Counted from the first letter of the stretch, positions 51,236 through 62,599 are shown. The stretch: 64,000 nt of DNA from Synaphobranchus kaupii (GCA_029718625.1 CM056391.1:21055218-21119217), one strand, 5' to 3'. Made by a program: numbers and translations. Notes: generated by a model from the sequence alone, not told the origin.

Positions 51236-53367
51236 GTCGACAGTTAAGAGGTGCCTTAACTGTGCTACATCAAGGCCTGTGATGCTTTTAACATGTGTTC
51301 CAGTTGCAGTAGACCAGACCGGTCACATGGATAAATCAGCATTTCTATCATCTCTCTCACTGGCAGAGCAGGCAATGACGGGCTGTGGCAACTAGGGCTT
51401 TTGTATACACACAGTGGTAAAAATTCTTCCCAATTCTGGGGGTGATGGACCACACTGGTGATGGACCGCTACTGCAACCCAGTGACCTGCAGAGGACGGT
51501 CGGGATTATGTGATCCGGGCGGTTGTTCGGTCACAGCATGGCACAGAGCCAAGCCCTTCATCCTGCCCCATCGGGGCAACTCAGAGAATCTGCTTTCCCT
51601 CACCATCTGTTCTCATCCGCACGGATTCTCAACAGATGAGCTGAATTTAGTCCCACGCACCCTAGGATTTATTTGAAGACACAACAGCGATACCAAGGGA
51701 AAAGAATAGTGACCTTTAATTTGCCAGTGGAAAGAAATAATCTTTTTGATACAGGGAGTTATGAAAATAATCCCATAATTATTTGGCGGGATGAAGAAGG
51801 GCACTGTCTTGGATATTTGTGCATGCTGGGATATAGAATGGCTGCTTGATGACAAGTACACTGTTAGGAGTTTACCGTGGAAAGGTTTGATTTATAACTG
51901 AAACAGAAAAATATCGTGGGCTCTTTTCACATTTTCCCCCCCTCCCCCCAAGCAAATATGCATTAGAAATCCCTGTAACATAATCAGTGTCAAGTTGAAT
52001 TGTTGTGTCACCCTGAGCTTGTACCAGAAAAGCCTGACCTCAATAAGCAGGGCATCTGTTTTCCTTTATTGCTTTTTCTCCATGGAGAGAAGGCTTTGGA
52101 GATGTGTGTTATTATTGCCATTGTCTTTTATCTGATTTATCAGCCCCCTAATTTCATAATAATTGTATAAATACAAAGGTTATGCACATTGGTCATGTTA
52201 ACTTCTCTCAAGACATCCTCAGCTAATCAAATTGTAATGCCGTGCAAATAAGCTCAGGAATAATGAGTAGCCAGAGAGTTCAATAATGTGTTTTATGGGG
52301 GTGAAATGCAGTGGAATTGAAAGACCATGTTGTGAATCCTTGAAATGAGGGGACATAAAGAGAGAGAACAAAGCTGCGATAAAACTCAAAAAGGACCCAG
52401 TTCAGTACCTACACTACCTAGCAGGCTGTAAATAAGAAAAAAATGAAACAAAGAAAGAATTCCACAGAATTTGAACAGCAGATAAGTAAATGAGATTTTA
52501 GTGTAATAACCCTTTGTGAGGATTCACAGGTCCGTGACTTTTGACAGATGCACTTGCAGAGGAGGCTGGTGGTTTCAGCAGTGAGAAAGCAAAACAAAAC
52601 ATGCAGAGATGGGGAAAGATTCGTTGAAATTGGTGCCATCAATCTCTCCAGCGTGCGAGGAAAATACAGATCACTGTGAATGTGAAATGAATTAAGCATG
52701 AATCTGAGCTACAGGAATAACAGGGGTGTGGGATGGCTATCCTAATGGCAGAGAATAATATATGAGGCATCTTTGGACCTTATACAAAAACACAGTGAGC
52801 TATAATGATCGAATAAGGAAATTTATTTTAAATGAACGTACATTGCATGAATATATTGTCTTTGACAGTTATTTTTTCCCTCATGAATTATAATGAAAGC
52901 GTCCTTTCCTTCTGATAGTCATCTCACTTCTCAAAGCAAGTTCACAAGTCACTGCATGGTTTAACAAAGTCACTATGAAAGAATTTTAACACTTTTGAAT
53001 GATTTCTGTGTTTGCGACTGCATGCAAAAATTGCTTCAGATGTTAAACCCTTGGCATCAAATATGCTGTAAACTATTCATGAAGTTTGAAAACATTTAAT
53101 GATGTTCCAAAATATTGGGATAGTTATATGCTTTGTGAATTTTTTGTTGAAACAAATGTTGATGTCTGTAATTAAGACTCTCAAAGGAAAATAGAGGGAA
53201 GCACAGTAGTTACAAAGAAAATGTAATTTCCCAATTTCTTGGTTTATGTCTAAACAGGCAAATAAAACCAAATTTACTGGTAAAGCATATTCGGAATCCA
53301 TAGCTGTTCCTGGCTATAATGTTTTTCCCCTTATCCAAAAAATATACGTGTAAAAAATAAACATATC
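51236..53367. other. Non-coding, no gene recognised
   Basis: AT-rich unique-looking DNA. No exon or known repeat recognised. Confidence 0.5.
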
Positions 53368-55252
53368 GGGCCCTATTTTACACCCGGCGCTAAGCGGCGC
53401 TAATCCAAACGCAAGTGTCTTTGCTATCTTACACCCGGCGCTAGGTTCATTATAACGCCTAATGCTTACGTCCTTTAACTAGCATGTATTCTTGCGCCCA
53501 TTACAAGTGAACTGGGCGTGTTGGTCGTAAGATGAGGAGTGGCCAGGATTCTTTTTGGCATATTGCTATCTTGAGTCAGCAGAAAGCGCTTGCGCTAGAA
53601 CCACCACAAACCTGGTCTAAAGTCATGTCGCAGTTGTTTACATGTTATTTTAACGGCGCATACAAGTGCGTCTACATAGGCCTGTGCACAACGCGCATAC
53701 CCTCCTGTCTGTTACACACAGGGGCGCGCACAAGCATGACTAAAATATCTAGATCACAATGTGAAATATTATTATTGTGTAGGCTATATCAAAAATGCAT
53801 AATAATAAAAGGTTCCATAGGTCCACCTACCTTTCCCTCGGCGAAGGGAAACAATGCAACATTACATTGCTCTCAGCCCACTCCATCAACATCCAGGCGA
53901 TGTGCGATGGTATGGGACAATGGCTATCCATTAAAAAGGAGCTGATAACACCTATATCAAGCCGAATGCACAAATTGTCATTTACACCTAATGCGTGAAT
54001 TGTCATTCAATGGAAAACTCGCGCACTGCAATAGACGGACTTTTTAGTTCTGAAAATGCGCTTCAGACGTCATTACAATACAGCTCTGTTTATCTAGGAA
54101 TACAGCCTGTAAGTAAATAGAATGGTTTGTGACTGAAAAAAGTTCAAAACCTTGTCCAGTGAATATTGCTTTTATTGTTTTTCAAATAGCCTAGGCTACA
54201 GCGGATTCGCTGTGCATACATAAGGTTTTTTCGATAACCTATGGTCAGGTTAAAAACTGGAGATAAATGTCATCATGTTAACTGAATTGTAACCTTCGCT
54301 ATTCTTCGTCCTTCATATTTTTTTAATTACAGTGACAAGGTTTCCACACCCTCAGCTTATTAAAACCCCGCTGATTTCACCTGTTATTCCATAACTGAAC
54401 AAAAGATTTTAAAGAGAACTAAGCGGCTAATTAGAAACGAAATTTGCAGCACATTACAAAATTAATTTACAATTAATATTAATGCCATTATCTGCATGTG
54501 CGCTTTACAGGAGCAGGTCTGTTTCCTCTGCTGTAAATCGCACTTTTCACGGTCTTCCTGGGAAAGTGGATCGTTTTAAAGGATTACGCTACCAGTAAAA
54601 TAGGTTGGTCGCATTTCCATAAGCAGGACATTATAAAATAAGGGAAAATATGCTGAACCTATTGGGTTGCCAACCTGACAGATTTATTATATTTAGTGTC
54701 ATCATTAAGGCAAAATAACATTATTTATGTTATTAATCAAAATTAGAATGCAGGTAGCCTAATGAACTTCGGATGAAGCTTGAACATGAGTTAATTGCAT
54801 AATCAAACGAAATTCGTTAAACAAGCAGGCTAATTTGGCGTTTTCTAAGGTGAGACGGAAGCAATTGGTCGCTTATTCTCAGCTGGTGCAGGTGCTTTTA
54901 ATGAAATTTAACCGCATATATTTTATAAACAGCACTGTCAGGAATTACCGGGAACTCATAATGGTTAGCCCGAATAATATTGATCATAGGCTACTATTGA
55001 TCCATATATTCCTTGATCGCACTAAACACGCACGAGCATGTCTGTTTCGCCATCATAAGCAATCCGCCAAGGTGGAAAAGCAGGCTTTTAAAGGGAATGG
55101 GATATAACATTTTGATTGGTTTATTGCATGTCACGCCCAAGACACACCTATAATTAATGAAGAGACTAGGTTCAGCCCAGTTGCACCTTGCGCTGTGCGC
55201 GCCCAAAAAACACGCCGTTAAAATAGCAAAAGTGGACTTGGACACGCCCTTC
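53368..55252 (-). mobile_element. PIF/Harbinger-type element, non-autonomous
   Basis: The left end GGGCCCTATTTTACACCCGG with inner GGCGCTAAGCGGCGCTAATC is the typical terminus of a large fish Harbinger group. The right part (55100-55250) has ACGCCGTTAAAATAGCAAAA and GGACACGCCC, the subterminal region of the opposite end, but the last 50 or so bases are missing where the Penelope-like tail begins. No DDE transposase or intact gene is visible between. The family name is from memory. Confidence 0.6.
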
Positions 55253-55400
55253 GTCTTTGACGAAGATCCTCACTGGATCGAAACGTTGTCTGTAACGTGT
55301 GCAATCACGAATAAACGTGTATGAGCATTTAAGTGTGCGGGCTTTCTTTCTAAAATTCTATATGCATGTTAAATCAAGGATTGACAAAGCAGGCATAGTT
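55253..55400 (+). mobile_element. Penelope-like tail fragment with decayed hammerhead motif
   Basis: GACGAAGATCC...GGATCGAAACG is followed by an AATAAA at about 55310 and a GGGCTTTCTTTCT stretch, the same order as the tails at 8941 and 63795. Stem II of the hammerhead-like fold is intact: GATCC 55265-55269 pairs with GGATC 55275-55279. The CUGANGA box reads TTGACGA (55257-55263), losing the invariant C, and stem I does not pair. Ribozyme activity is not expected. Confidence 0.45.
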
Positions 55401-56129
55401 AACTGAACTTAAAATTTATTGCAGGCTTTAACATGGCATTGAAGTATTTAAAAATACAGAACTTAACATTCGTTTCACTTTTGTAGCCAAAATCAAGCAT
55501 TTAGAACAGAACGTTGTTCAAACTAACATTTTCCCCTGCCTCTCCCTCGGCCTCTCCCACCTCTTGTTCCAGCAACACGTCGCAGAGGATGGACAGCTGC
55601 TGGGGAATTGCTGGAAGGTAATAATCTTGGGAGAGGGATGGGGGTTGGAGAAAAGGGTTTGGGGGGGTTGAGTGGCCAATCGCTCCACAGCTACGGCCAA
55701 ACGAAGAAGTGTACTGCTCAGATTTAATCGCCGATGCTCCATCCGGATGAGCCGGGTATTTACGGAACCAATGGCCAGCTTTATCCCCCTTAATTCACGC
55801 TCCAGCATTGTGAACCCATTCCTCTGCTGGTCCAAGAAGGGCTGGTCGTCTCCACTTCTGCGCCGGCGTGGTGCGGATTGCCTGGGAGGAATGGACCTGG
55901 GCTGTGTTAATTGCGATGTTTCTGCCTCAGGTTCACTGGACACTGGATCCGGAGGGGCAGCAGAGCAGCTTGGACCAGGGACGGCAGAGCCATCTGCCAA
56001 ACACATTTTTGTTTGTTAAAAGAATGAATAACTGTTGTATAAAAGTATCACATGTTGCATAATTAATGCCCATTTTTGTTTGAAAATAAATGGCATGGCT
56101 CAAAATGATATAGTCTGGTTCTTGCATTG

Positions 56130-56180
<51 letters not shown>
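56130..56180. repeat. (TA)n microsatellite
   Basis: About 25 perfect TA dinucleotides inside the Myb-like pseudogene. Confidence 0.97.
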
Positions 56181-56187
<7 letters not shown>

Positions 56188-56993
56188 TAGTCTCACCTGA
56201 CAAACCAACCTCCAAGCCTCCGAATCCATCCACGCTCAGTGGTGTCAATGTAGAGGAGGCCACTTCCTCTGCAGTAGTGAGGTCTTGGGTGGACTGTGGG
56301 CCTCCTCCACTCGCCATCGCCTGCCTTTTGCTAACGGCCAGCTTCTCCTTACCCCTTCGTCGCAGGTCATTAAACCTTTTTCGGCATTGACAGGCCGAAC
56401 AGGGTTCGAACAGGGCCTATATTGGCTGCATTTAATGCATTCGCCACCTCCTCCCACGCCTGTCATGGTTTATGACCCTTTTTCCCTTGCGGTCGTGTTC
56501 CTCGGTCGCCACACGTGGGCGCTGCTCCGTTGGTGGAGTTTTGGCTCCGTCCCTTCTTTTCACAGAGTAAGTTAATCAGCGTTCACAGCTGGGATGTAAT
56601 GCCGGTGAGCTATTTAAGCCCATGTTCCTTTTGTTCTGGGCTTTGATATTAATTGTTGATTGTTTGTACTGTGGTGTATTTTCTGGTATTATTTGTGCTG
56701 TTTTGTGTGCGGTTCATTTTGCCCTTTTAAAGTTTTAATCGTATGATTAGATCTAGGGTTTTAAGGAGACCGTTTTGCTCCGTTGTGCTTTTATTGGAGT
56801 TTTGCGGCACTTGCCTTTGTGCTTTGAGCTTTCAGGTTGAATTCCTGTTTTGTGTGCTCATTTCAGTCTCCGCTTTCTGGTCTGTCCTTTGTTTGTCATT
56901 TTGCCAAGATCTATTGCCTTTACTAAGAGACAGGGCATTTGTATCATACTGACTTTAGGGTTTTAATTATTCTTCGAGGCAGGCCGGTTATCT

Positions 56994-58090
56994 TCTATTA
57001 AGTTTGCGTTGGTCTTTTGTTACAGCTGTTCCTGTTCGTCCTTTTCACCTGCGGGACGATTTTGTTCGGAACTGTAGTTCTGTTCATTCTCTGGGTGTGT
57101 CCCTCCTTATATGGAGCTTGGACGATGCTATGGACATGTTTGTGTTTGATTGCGCGTTTATGAAAGTAACCATGGAACGTTATCTCTGTTCCTCCGCCTC
57201 GTTACATTTCCCGTTATTGAGAGGCAGTGCATGCTATTTTCTATTAAGGTTGCATTGGTCTTTTGTTGCAGCTGTCCTGTTCGCCCTTTTTACCTGTGGG
57301 ACGATTTTGTTCGGAACTGTAGTTCTGTTCGTTCTCTGGGTGAGTCTCTCCTTATATGGAGCTTGGGTGATGTTGTGGACATGTGTGTGCGGGATTGCGC
57401 ACTTCTGAAAATAGTCTTAGAACGTTAGCTCTGTTCTTTTCGCCTCGTTAGATTTTCCTTTACTGAGAGGCTAGGGTGTGTGTTTTCAATTAAGCTTGCG
57501 TTAGTCATGTTTGCTAGTAAAGTTATGGGACGACGGTGCTCCGTCGGCTCGCCTGTAAAATGTTTCTCTCTCCTGGGAGATCGGGCGTTTACCCCTTTAC
57601 ATTTTCTCGATCAATGCGGGACTTGCCTATGTGGATGTAGTTATTCGGACTCTTCCCCCCTGGCGTACTTGCCTATGTGGAAGTAGCTATTAGGACTCGT
57701 CCCCCCTGGTGTATTTGCCTATGTAGATGTAGTTATTAGGACTCATCTCCCCTGGCTCTTTTCTGTTCCTGCTTCCTGGTCGTTGCATTTGACTGCGAGC
57801 CTATCAATCTAGCCATGGAATGTTATATCTGTTCCTTCGCCTCGTTACATTCCTCTTTATCAAGAGGCACGGCATTTATTTTCTATTTAAGTCGTGATGG
57901 TCTTTTAGCCGGTGATGTCCGGTGCAGCTGTCCTGTTCGTCCTTTTCACCTGCGGGACGATTTTGTTCGGAACTGTAGTTCTGTTCGTTCTCCGGGTGTG
58001 TCCCTCCTTATATGGAGCTTGGACGATGCTATGGACATGTTTGCGTTTGACTGCGAGCCCTCGATAGTAGCCTTGGAACTTTAGATCCCC
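56994..58090 (+). repeat. Tandem segments of about 240 bp within the LTR
   Basis: TTCTATTAAG..TTGC starts units at 56994 and 57239, with partial starts near 57485 and 57882. Each complete unit contains ACGATTTTGTTCGGAACTGT (57055, 57300 and 57958) and CTCCTTATATGGAGCTTGG. The copies are diverged by scattered substitutions. Confidence 0.8.
57624..57762 (+). repeat. Three tandem copies of a unit of about 47 bp
   Basis: Units with TTGCCTATGTGGATGTAGTT followed by ATT.GGACTC and CCCCTGG. They sit between the 240-bp segments of the same LTR. Confidence 0.85.
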
Positions 58091-58684
58091 GTTCCTTTCG
58101 CCTCTTGGTATACTAATTTCTATTTGTTTTCAGTGTTTGTTAGTTGTGTGTGTTTTGTGTGTACCTTTTGTGCTACTCGCCTGTTCTTATGCGTCTCGTT
58201 GCCGAGATAGGGCATTTGTTGTTTCTGGCTCTTACTTCTACGAGCAAAGTGACAGAAGAATGGGAACCTTGTGCTCTGTTCTATTGGCCTTATTTGGTTT
58301 TCTTGCTGAAAACTTGGCGTTTGCGCTTCTACTCATTAGTGTGTGACAGTGAGCCGGTCTGTAGCTTTGGTATGTGTGTTCTTGTCTTGTCTCCTCCCTT
58401 AACTGCGGGGTTTCCCACCTTAGTGGCCTTAGGGCTTAAAGAATCCCCTTGCTGCGTTTGGCTCCTCCCACCTCACACGTCACGCCCCTTTACAACGCCT
58501 TCCGAACTTCTGGGAGACGAGGTGGTGTGGATTGTGATCCATAAATTGCTACAGTCCTAGCCTGTACTTCTGTTGTAAGTATTTCTGATTCCTGTGCGGA
58601 AAAGCGCTCTTGTCGTTGACGGTCCAGTGCGTTTGGGTTGCTCATTATGAAATTGCATGGAGCGATTGTGTTCCAACTGGACAT

Positions 58685-58836
58685 TTAAACCCAGCCTTTT
58701 AGCAATACCGCCATCAGGTGCACCAAGATTGCCGTCATGAAATTACCAAATTTCTCGCCGACACGCCCTCAGAGCGATACCGCCAAACGCTTACTCTTGT
58801 GTTCACCATTGCATTTGGTTTATAAAAATAGAGCCC
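58685..58836 (-). mobile_element. 5' end of the Myb-gene Harbinger element
   Basis: On the minus strand the sequence starts GGGCTCTATTTTTATAAACC at 58836, preceded by TTA. It leads to the Myb-like start codon at 58684. A GGGCYCTATTTT end with a TTA target is typical of PIF/Harbinger. The other end of this copy is not identified. The GGGCCC end at 53368 lacks a matching TTA flank and may belong to a different copy. Confidence 0.55.
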
Positions 58837-60111
58837 TAATTGTTTTTATCGTGTTATAGCTAAACAAGCTTCCCCTCTCAGTGACAAATTAAGATGAGAT
58901 ATTGTTACGTGGATATATGCCCAGGCCAAGGATAGCCCCAGTCATGTGTGATCTATAGGCTGTAACAGTTGGAGACGGGCTGGCCAGGGACAGCCATCGT
59001 GGGAGGAGTGGAAAGGGGAGAAGTTTTAGCTGTCGCACAGTTGTCTGTGTATGCATGGCAAATGAAAAGTGTAAAGTTTTCAACAACAAAAAACATATTC
59101 TGACTAGTTTCTCTATCTATGGTGCCCCCCCCCTAGTGGTGGGTCGTCAATGTCCTAAGTATAGGAGGCAATTTGTATTTCACTGAAATGAAATTATAAA
59201 TTAAAATTAATTAATTAAGAACACCCCAAATTTGCGATGCAGGAAAAGTGCTTACGAAAACATTATTGTAGCCTATATCCTTATCAGCCCCTCATTTGTC
59301 AATTCAAGTTATCATTCTCTGCACAATTAGTCTGTTCCTTTGTGGACGTTTGTTGTCACAAGTAATCCCAGTCAACCGATATAGCATGAGGAACATTTTC
59401 TACCACTATGCAGCAGCAGCGCTTTCTTATCAGCAGGCGTTGTGTGTTTCGTGTGTTTAGGTAAAGTGTATATTACTATGAGTGTATATTATAGTTGAAG
59501 AAGTTGTGGTATTTGAGAGACACATAGGCTACAAGAATAAAAGAGGGAGGTGAGGAGTGGCCGGGCAGGTTTTTACTGAGCAACAGCAGGACCAGGTCAT
59601 AGTCATGTTGTCATAAAATTTCTTCTTACAGTGAAAATCGACAACCTGTTTACAATTTCAGACAGAATGTTAAGGTAAATCTATCACCACGGCGGACTTT
59701 CGCCACAAGTCAGCAATTATACCGGGAAATGCCCTCTTTGAAAACAAAAAACGAATGAAAATAAAAAGGCTAGTCTGTTACTGCATACCAGTTTTTGCTA
59801 AAGCTGCATCATGATAATGCGGAGTTATCAAAACTATATAGCGCGGAAACCCTTTAAAAAAACAAAATAAAAACCGTAGCTAGGCTACACGTAGCCTATG
59901 GCTATGACAACTTTCGGACTAAACAGGCCACATTTTAGTTAATAAAAGTCAAGTAAGCTAACTTAAATATCCAGTGAGCACAAGTGACAGAACTAGTTCA
60001 CTTTTTTTTTGCAGCATTTTTTTTGTAAGTATAAACCAAACTATTTTTTTAAATATAATTTATTTCTTGATTTATTTATTTAAGTATGAGCCGAAGTACA
60101 CCTTCCTGGTG
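58837..60111. other. Non-coding, no gene recognised
   Basis: AT-rich with a short poly-C run near 59126. Nothing recognised. Confidence 0.5.
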
Positions 60112-60265
60112 TGTCTCCCCGTGGCGCAGCCTGTAGCGTGGGTTAGCTAGTATTCTCGTGCTCTTTGCGACATTGTTGGTTCGAATCCGACCTTTTTTCG
60201 CATTAGTAGGCTACTCGCTCCCATTCCTCTTGTCTCTACACTGTGCTGTCCAATAAAGCTTAAAG
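60112..60265 (+). mobile_element. tRNA-derived SINE
   Basis: The head has CCCGTGGCGCAGCCTGTAGC (box A) and TTGGTTCGAATCCGACC (box B), then a short body and a tail reading CTGTGCTGTCCAATAAAGC. The box spacing is somewhat long. This is a typical short fish SINE, inserted in the plus orientation. Confidence 0.65.
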
Positions 60266-60417
60266 GCTATTACACATATTTTAAGAAAGTATAGTCCATT
60301 TTAGTACGTATAAACCTTTGTAGCCACAATGTCCTCTATATTGTCAGGTACCTTGAATGGAGAGAAAATGCTGTTAGCTATAAGTTAGAGTGAAGGAAAT
60401 TTAGAAGGAAATGTAGA

Positions 60418-61150
60418 GACCTACCTCTGGGACCTCTGGATATCTGGCTTCTCTAAACATGAGGTAGAATGGGGAGTGCTTGGTCTGTACTTTGGTGCAC
60501 AAGCCAAACATGGCTGCACTGACGTGCAGATCCCAATTCCAAGGCTTCTCATCCACCAATTTGGTGAGAGTTTTTAAACATATTGGCATTGTTATGAAAT
60601 ACTATTTAGATTGTAAAGCATAGCTTATGATTGCGATGTGTGACCCAAATCACACTGCTTAATACAATACCAAAATAGAATACTTAACACAATGACTATA
60701 GTACCATTTAGTGGTGTAAATGGGTCAAGGTCAGTTTAGTGTCAAGTCCACATTACCTTGTCACTGTCCCATTCATCCTTTCAACCAATCCATTGGTCTG
60801 CGGATGGTACGGTGCGCAGAAGCTCCTCGTTGTCCAGTTTCTGGCAGAGAGCCATATTCAGCTGAATTTAATGGACAACAGTCAGTTGAGTGAAGGGAGC
60901 CTCAGCCATGTTTTTGCTGAGGGACTGCACAGGGAAAGATATTGAGAAATGTTTGAAAATGCATTGTAATAGGACAGCACCTTATTCCTGAACTCGCCTC
61001 CTCGGTCGGTAAGAATTAGTTTTGGTGCCCCAAACTTGAATTCTACAATGAACTGTGCAAAGAATTCTACAAGGCACTGTGCTACATCCTCGGCTTTCTT
61101 AGACTTCAGCAGATATGCCTCAGCCCACTTGGTCTTGTAGTCAATCATGA
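60418..61150 (-). pseudogene. Gypsy/Ginger-type integrase (rve) pseudogene with introns
   Basis: Three minus-strand exon-like pieces. 61150-60981 reads MIDYKTKWAEAYLL..FGAPKLILTDRGGEF, which holds the first two catalytic aspartates. 60861-60763 holds YHPQTNGLVERMNGT, which carries the catalytic glutamate. 60572-60418 reads LTKLVDEKPWNWDL and HSPFYLMFREARYP. The first piece ends AATAAG|GTGCTG and the second ends before GTAATG, both donor-like, so the gaps look like introns. One frameshift lies before SFCAPYHP. The catalytic D,D,E are all present, but no complete frame exists. Introns and the MFGxRTK..SPFYLMFGREARYP type suggest a Ginger/GIN or KRBA2-like integrase rather than a plain Gypsy copy. 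Confidence 0.7.
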
Positions 61151-61271
61151 CATCCCTGTGCAGTCCATCTCATTACCCAAAAACATGGCTGAGGCTCCCT
61201 TCACTCAGTTTTCTTTCGTACTAACTGACTGTTGTCCATTAAATTCAGCTGAATATGGCTCTCTGCCAGAA
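60839..61271. repeat. Inverted duplication around integrase exon 1
   Basis: 60839-60935 and 61153-61271 are inverted copies. They share TCCCTGTGCAGTCC, AAAAACATGGCTGAGGCTCC and ATTCAGCTGAATATGGCTCT on opposite strands, 217 bp apart. The right copy carries an insertion of about 20 bp and ends exactly where the 173-bp satellite begins. Confidence 0.85.
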
Positions 61272-62179
61272 GGGGCTCAATTCAGCCGTCTGATAATGTT
61301 TCCCCCTATGGAAACAGACAGATTTGGTGCTACGATGGTGAAACTTGGTGCATTATCTCTATATGGGGAGATGAGTTACCAGTATCAGTTTTGTGAATGT
61401 GAGGCCTTCCTTTCTTCAGAAACATAGGGGGAACGGTATCTGACGGGGCTCAATTCAGCCATCGGATAATGTTTCCCCCTATAAAACGGGCAGATTTGGT
61501 GGTAAGATGGTGAAATTTGGTGAATTATTTCTATATGGGAGATAAGTTACCAGTATCAGGTTGGTGAATGTGAGGCCTTCCTTTCTTCAGAAACATAGGG
61601 GGAACGGTATCTGATGGGGCTCAATTCAGCCATCGGATAATGTTTCCCCCTATGGAATTGGACAGATTTGGTGCTACGATGGTGAAACTTGGTGAACTAT
61701 CTCTATATGGGGAGATGAGCTACCTGTATCAGTTTGGTGAATGTGAGGCCTTCCTTTCTTCAGAAACATAGGGGGAACATTATCTGATGGGGTTCAATTC
61801 AGCCGTCTGATAATGTTTCCCCCTATGGAAACGGACAGATTTGGAGCTACGATGGTGACATTTGGTGAATTATTTCTATATGGGGAGCTGAGTTTCCAGT
61901 ATCAGTTTGGTGAATGTGAGGCCTTCCTTTTTTCAGAAACATAGGGGGAACGGTATCTGACGGGGTTCAATTCAATTTTCAGATATTGTTTCCCCCTATG
62001 GAAACGGGCAGATTTGCTGCAACGATGGTGAAACTTGGTGAATTATCTCCATATGGGGAGATGAGTTACCAATATCAGTTTTGTGAATGTGAGGCCTTCC
62101 TTTCTTCAGAAACATAGGGGGAACAGTATCTGAAGGGGCTCAATTCAGCCGTCGGATAATGTTTCCCCCTATGGAAATA
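61272..62179 (+). repeat. Satellite, 173-bp monomer, about 5.3 copies, each with a palindrome
   Basis: GGGGCTCAATTCAGCC-type starts occur at 61272, 61445, 61616, 61789, 61962 and 62135, so the period is 171-173 bp. At each junction CATAGGGGGAAC..TATCTGACGG is followed after about 12 bases by CCGTCGGATAATGTTTCCCC and CTATG, an imperfect palindrome with arms of about 24 bp. The array ends in the palindrome's right arm. Confidence 0.92.
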
Positions 62180-62599
62180 TAGAATAATAGAAAAAAATAG
62201 AATAAACCTGGAATATAAAGACAAGCATTATTTTAGTACCAGGAATCGTTTAGCAGTATTTCTACAAAAACTGTAATATGGTCATATCACACATGAGGGA
62301 TATATAATCAGGATGTAGTATAGGAGGGGCAGTTTTTGTAATAATGGAGATATTGCATACTTTTATGAACCCACAATTCCTGATACATCTCATGGTGTAT
62401 CTCCAGGCTTGATTTGTGGTAGATTTACATATTATAGTTCTTACTTGTGGCTCTAATGGGAACCATGTTAATATTGTCATATCAGATGACTTCCGGTAAA
62501 CATATGATAGCATTGCCCTTCCACAGTGCACCCATTGTCCCAGAATTACATATCACAATTAACATTTTTTTTTAACATTTTTTCATTACATTTTATATA
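62180..62599. other. Non-coding, no gene recognised
   Basis: AT-rich; nothing recognised. Confidence 0.5.

Larger units (their letters stand above)
56461..58494 (+). mobile_element. Solo LTR-like insertion, 2034 bp, TSD ACGCC
   Basis: It starts TGTCATGGTTTATGACCC and ends CACGCCCCTTTACA, with identical ACGCC flanks (56456-56460, 58495-58499). Removing it restores the reading frame of the Myb-like gene across the junction, which confirms both boundaries. A TATA-like GCTATTTAAG lies near 56608. It shares the TGTCATG start, TGT...ACA ends and pyrimidine-rich plus strand with the LTR at 24817. No gag/pol region is present. Internal tandem duplications make it unusually long. Confidence 0.8.
55518..58684 (-). 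pseudogene. Myb/SANT-like (NAIF1-type) Harbinger accessory gene, split by an LTR
   Basis: The minus strand holds three pieces. 58684-58495 starts with Met and reads RQRQERFSAQESEILTTEVQ to LPEVRKA. 56460-56183 continues exactly in frame with WEEVANALNAA, and later KRFNDLRRRGKEKLA. 56006-55518 carries a Pro/Ser-rich linker, a basic PRRRRSGDDQPF stretch and a helix with LERELRGIKLAIGSVNTRL. The first two make a Myb/SANT-like domain of the kind in Harbinger second ORFs and in NAIF1, thought to bind transposon ends and help import the transposase. A 2034-bp LTR sits in the WEEV codon region. A frameshift follows AANIGP, and a (TA)n tract lies between pieces two and three, perhaps in an intron. 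Not functional. Confidence 0.75.

Noticed and set aside
53368..58836. One single 5.5-kb Harbinger element bounded by the two GGGCYC ends
   Set aside because: The right end has a TTA flank and the left does not, and another Harbinger subterminal end plus a Penelope-like tail lie between them. Two separate copies fit better.
60112..60200. Functional tRNA gene on the plus strand
   Set aside because: Box spacing is too long, and the downstream body with AATAAAG tail is that of a SINE.
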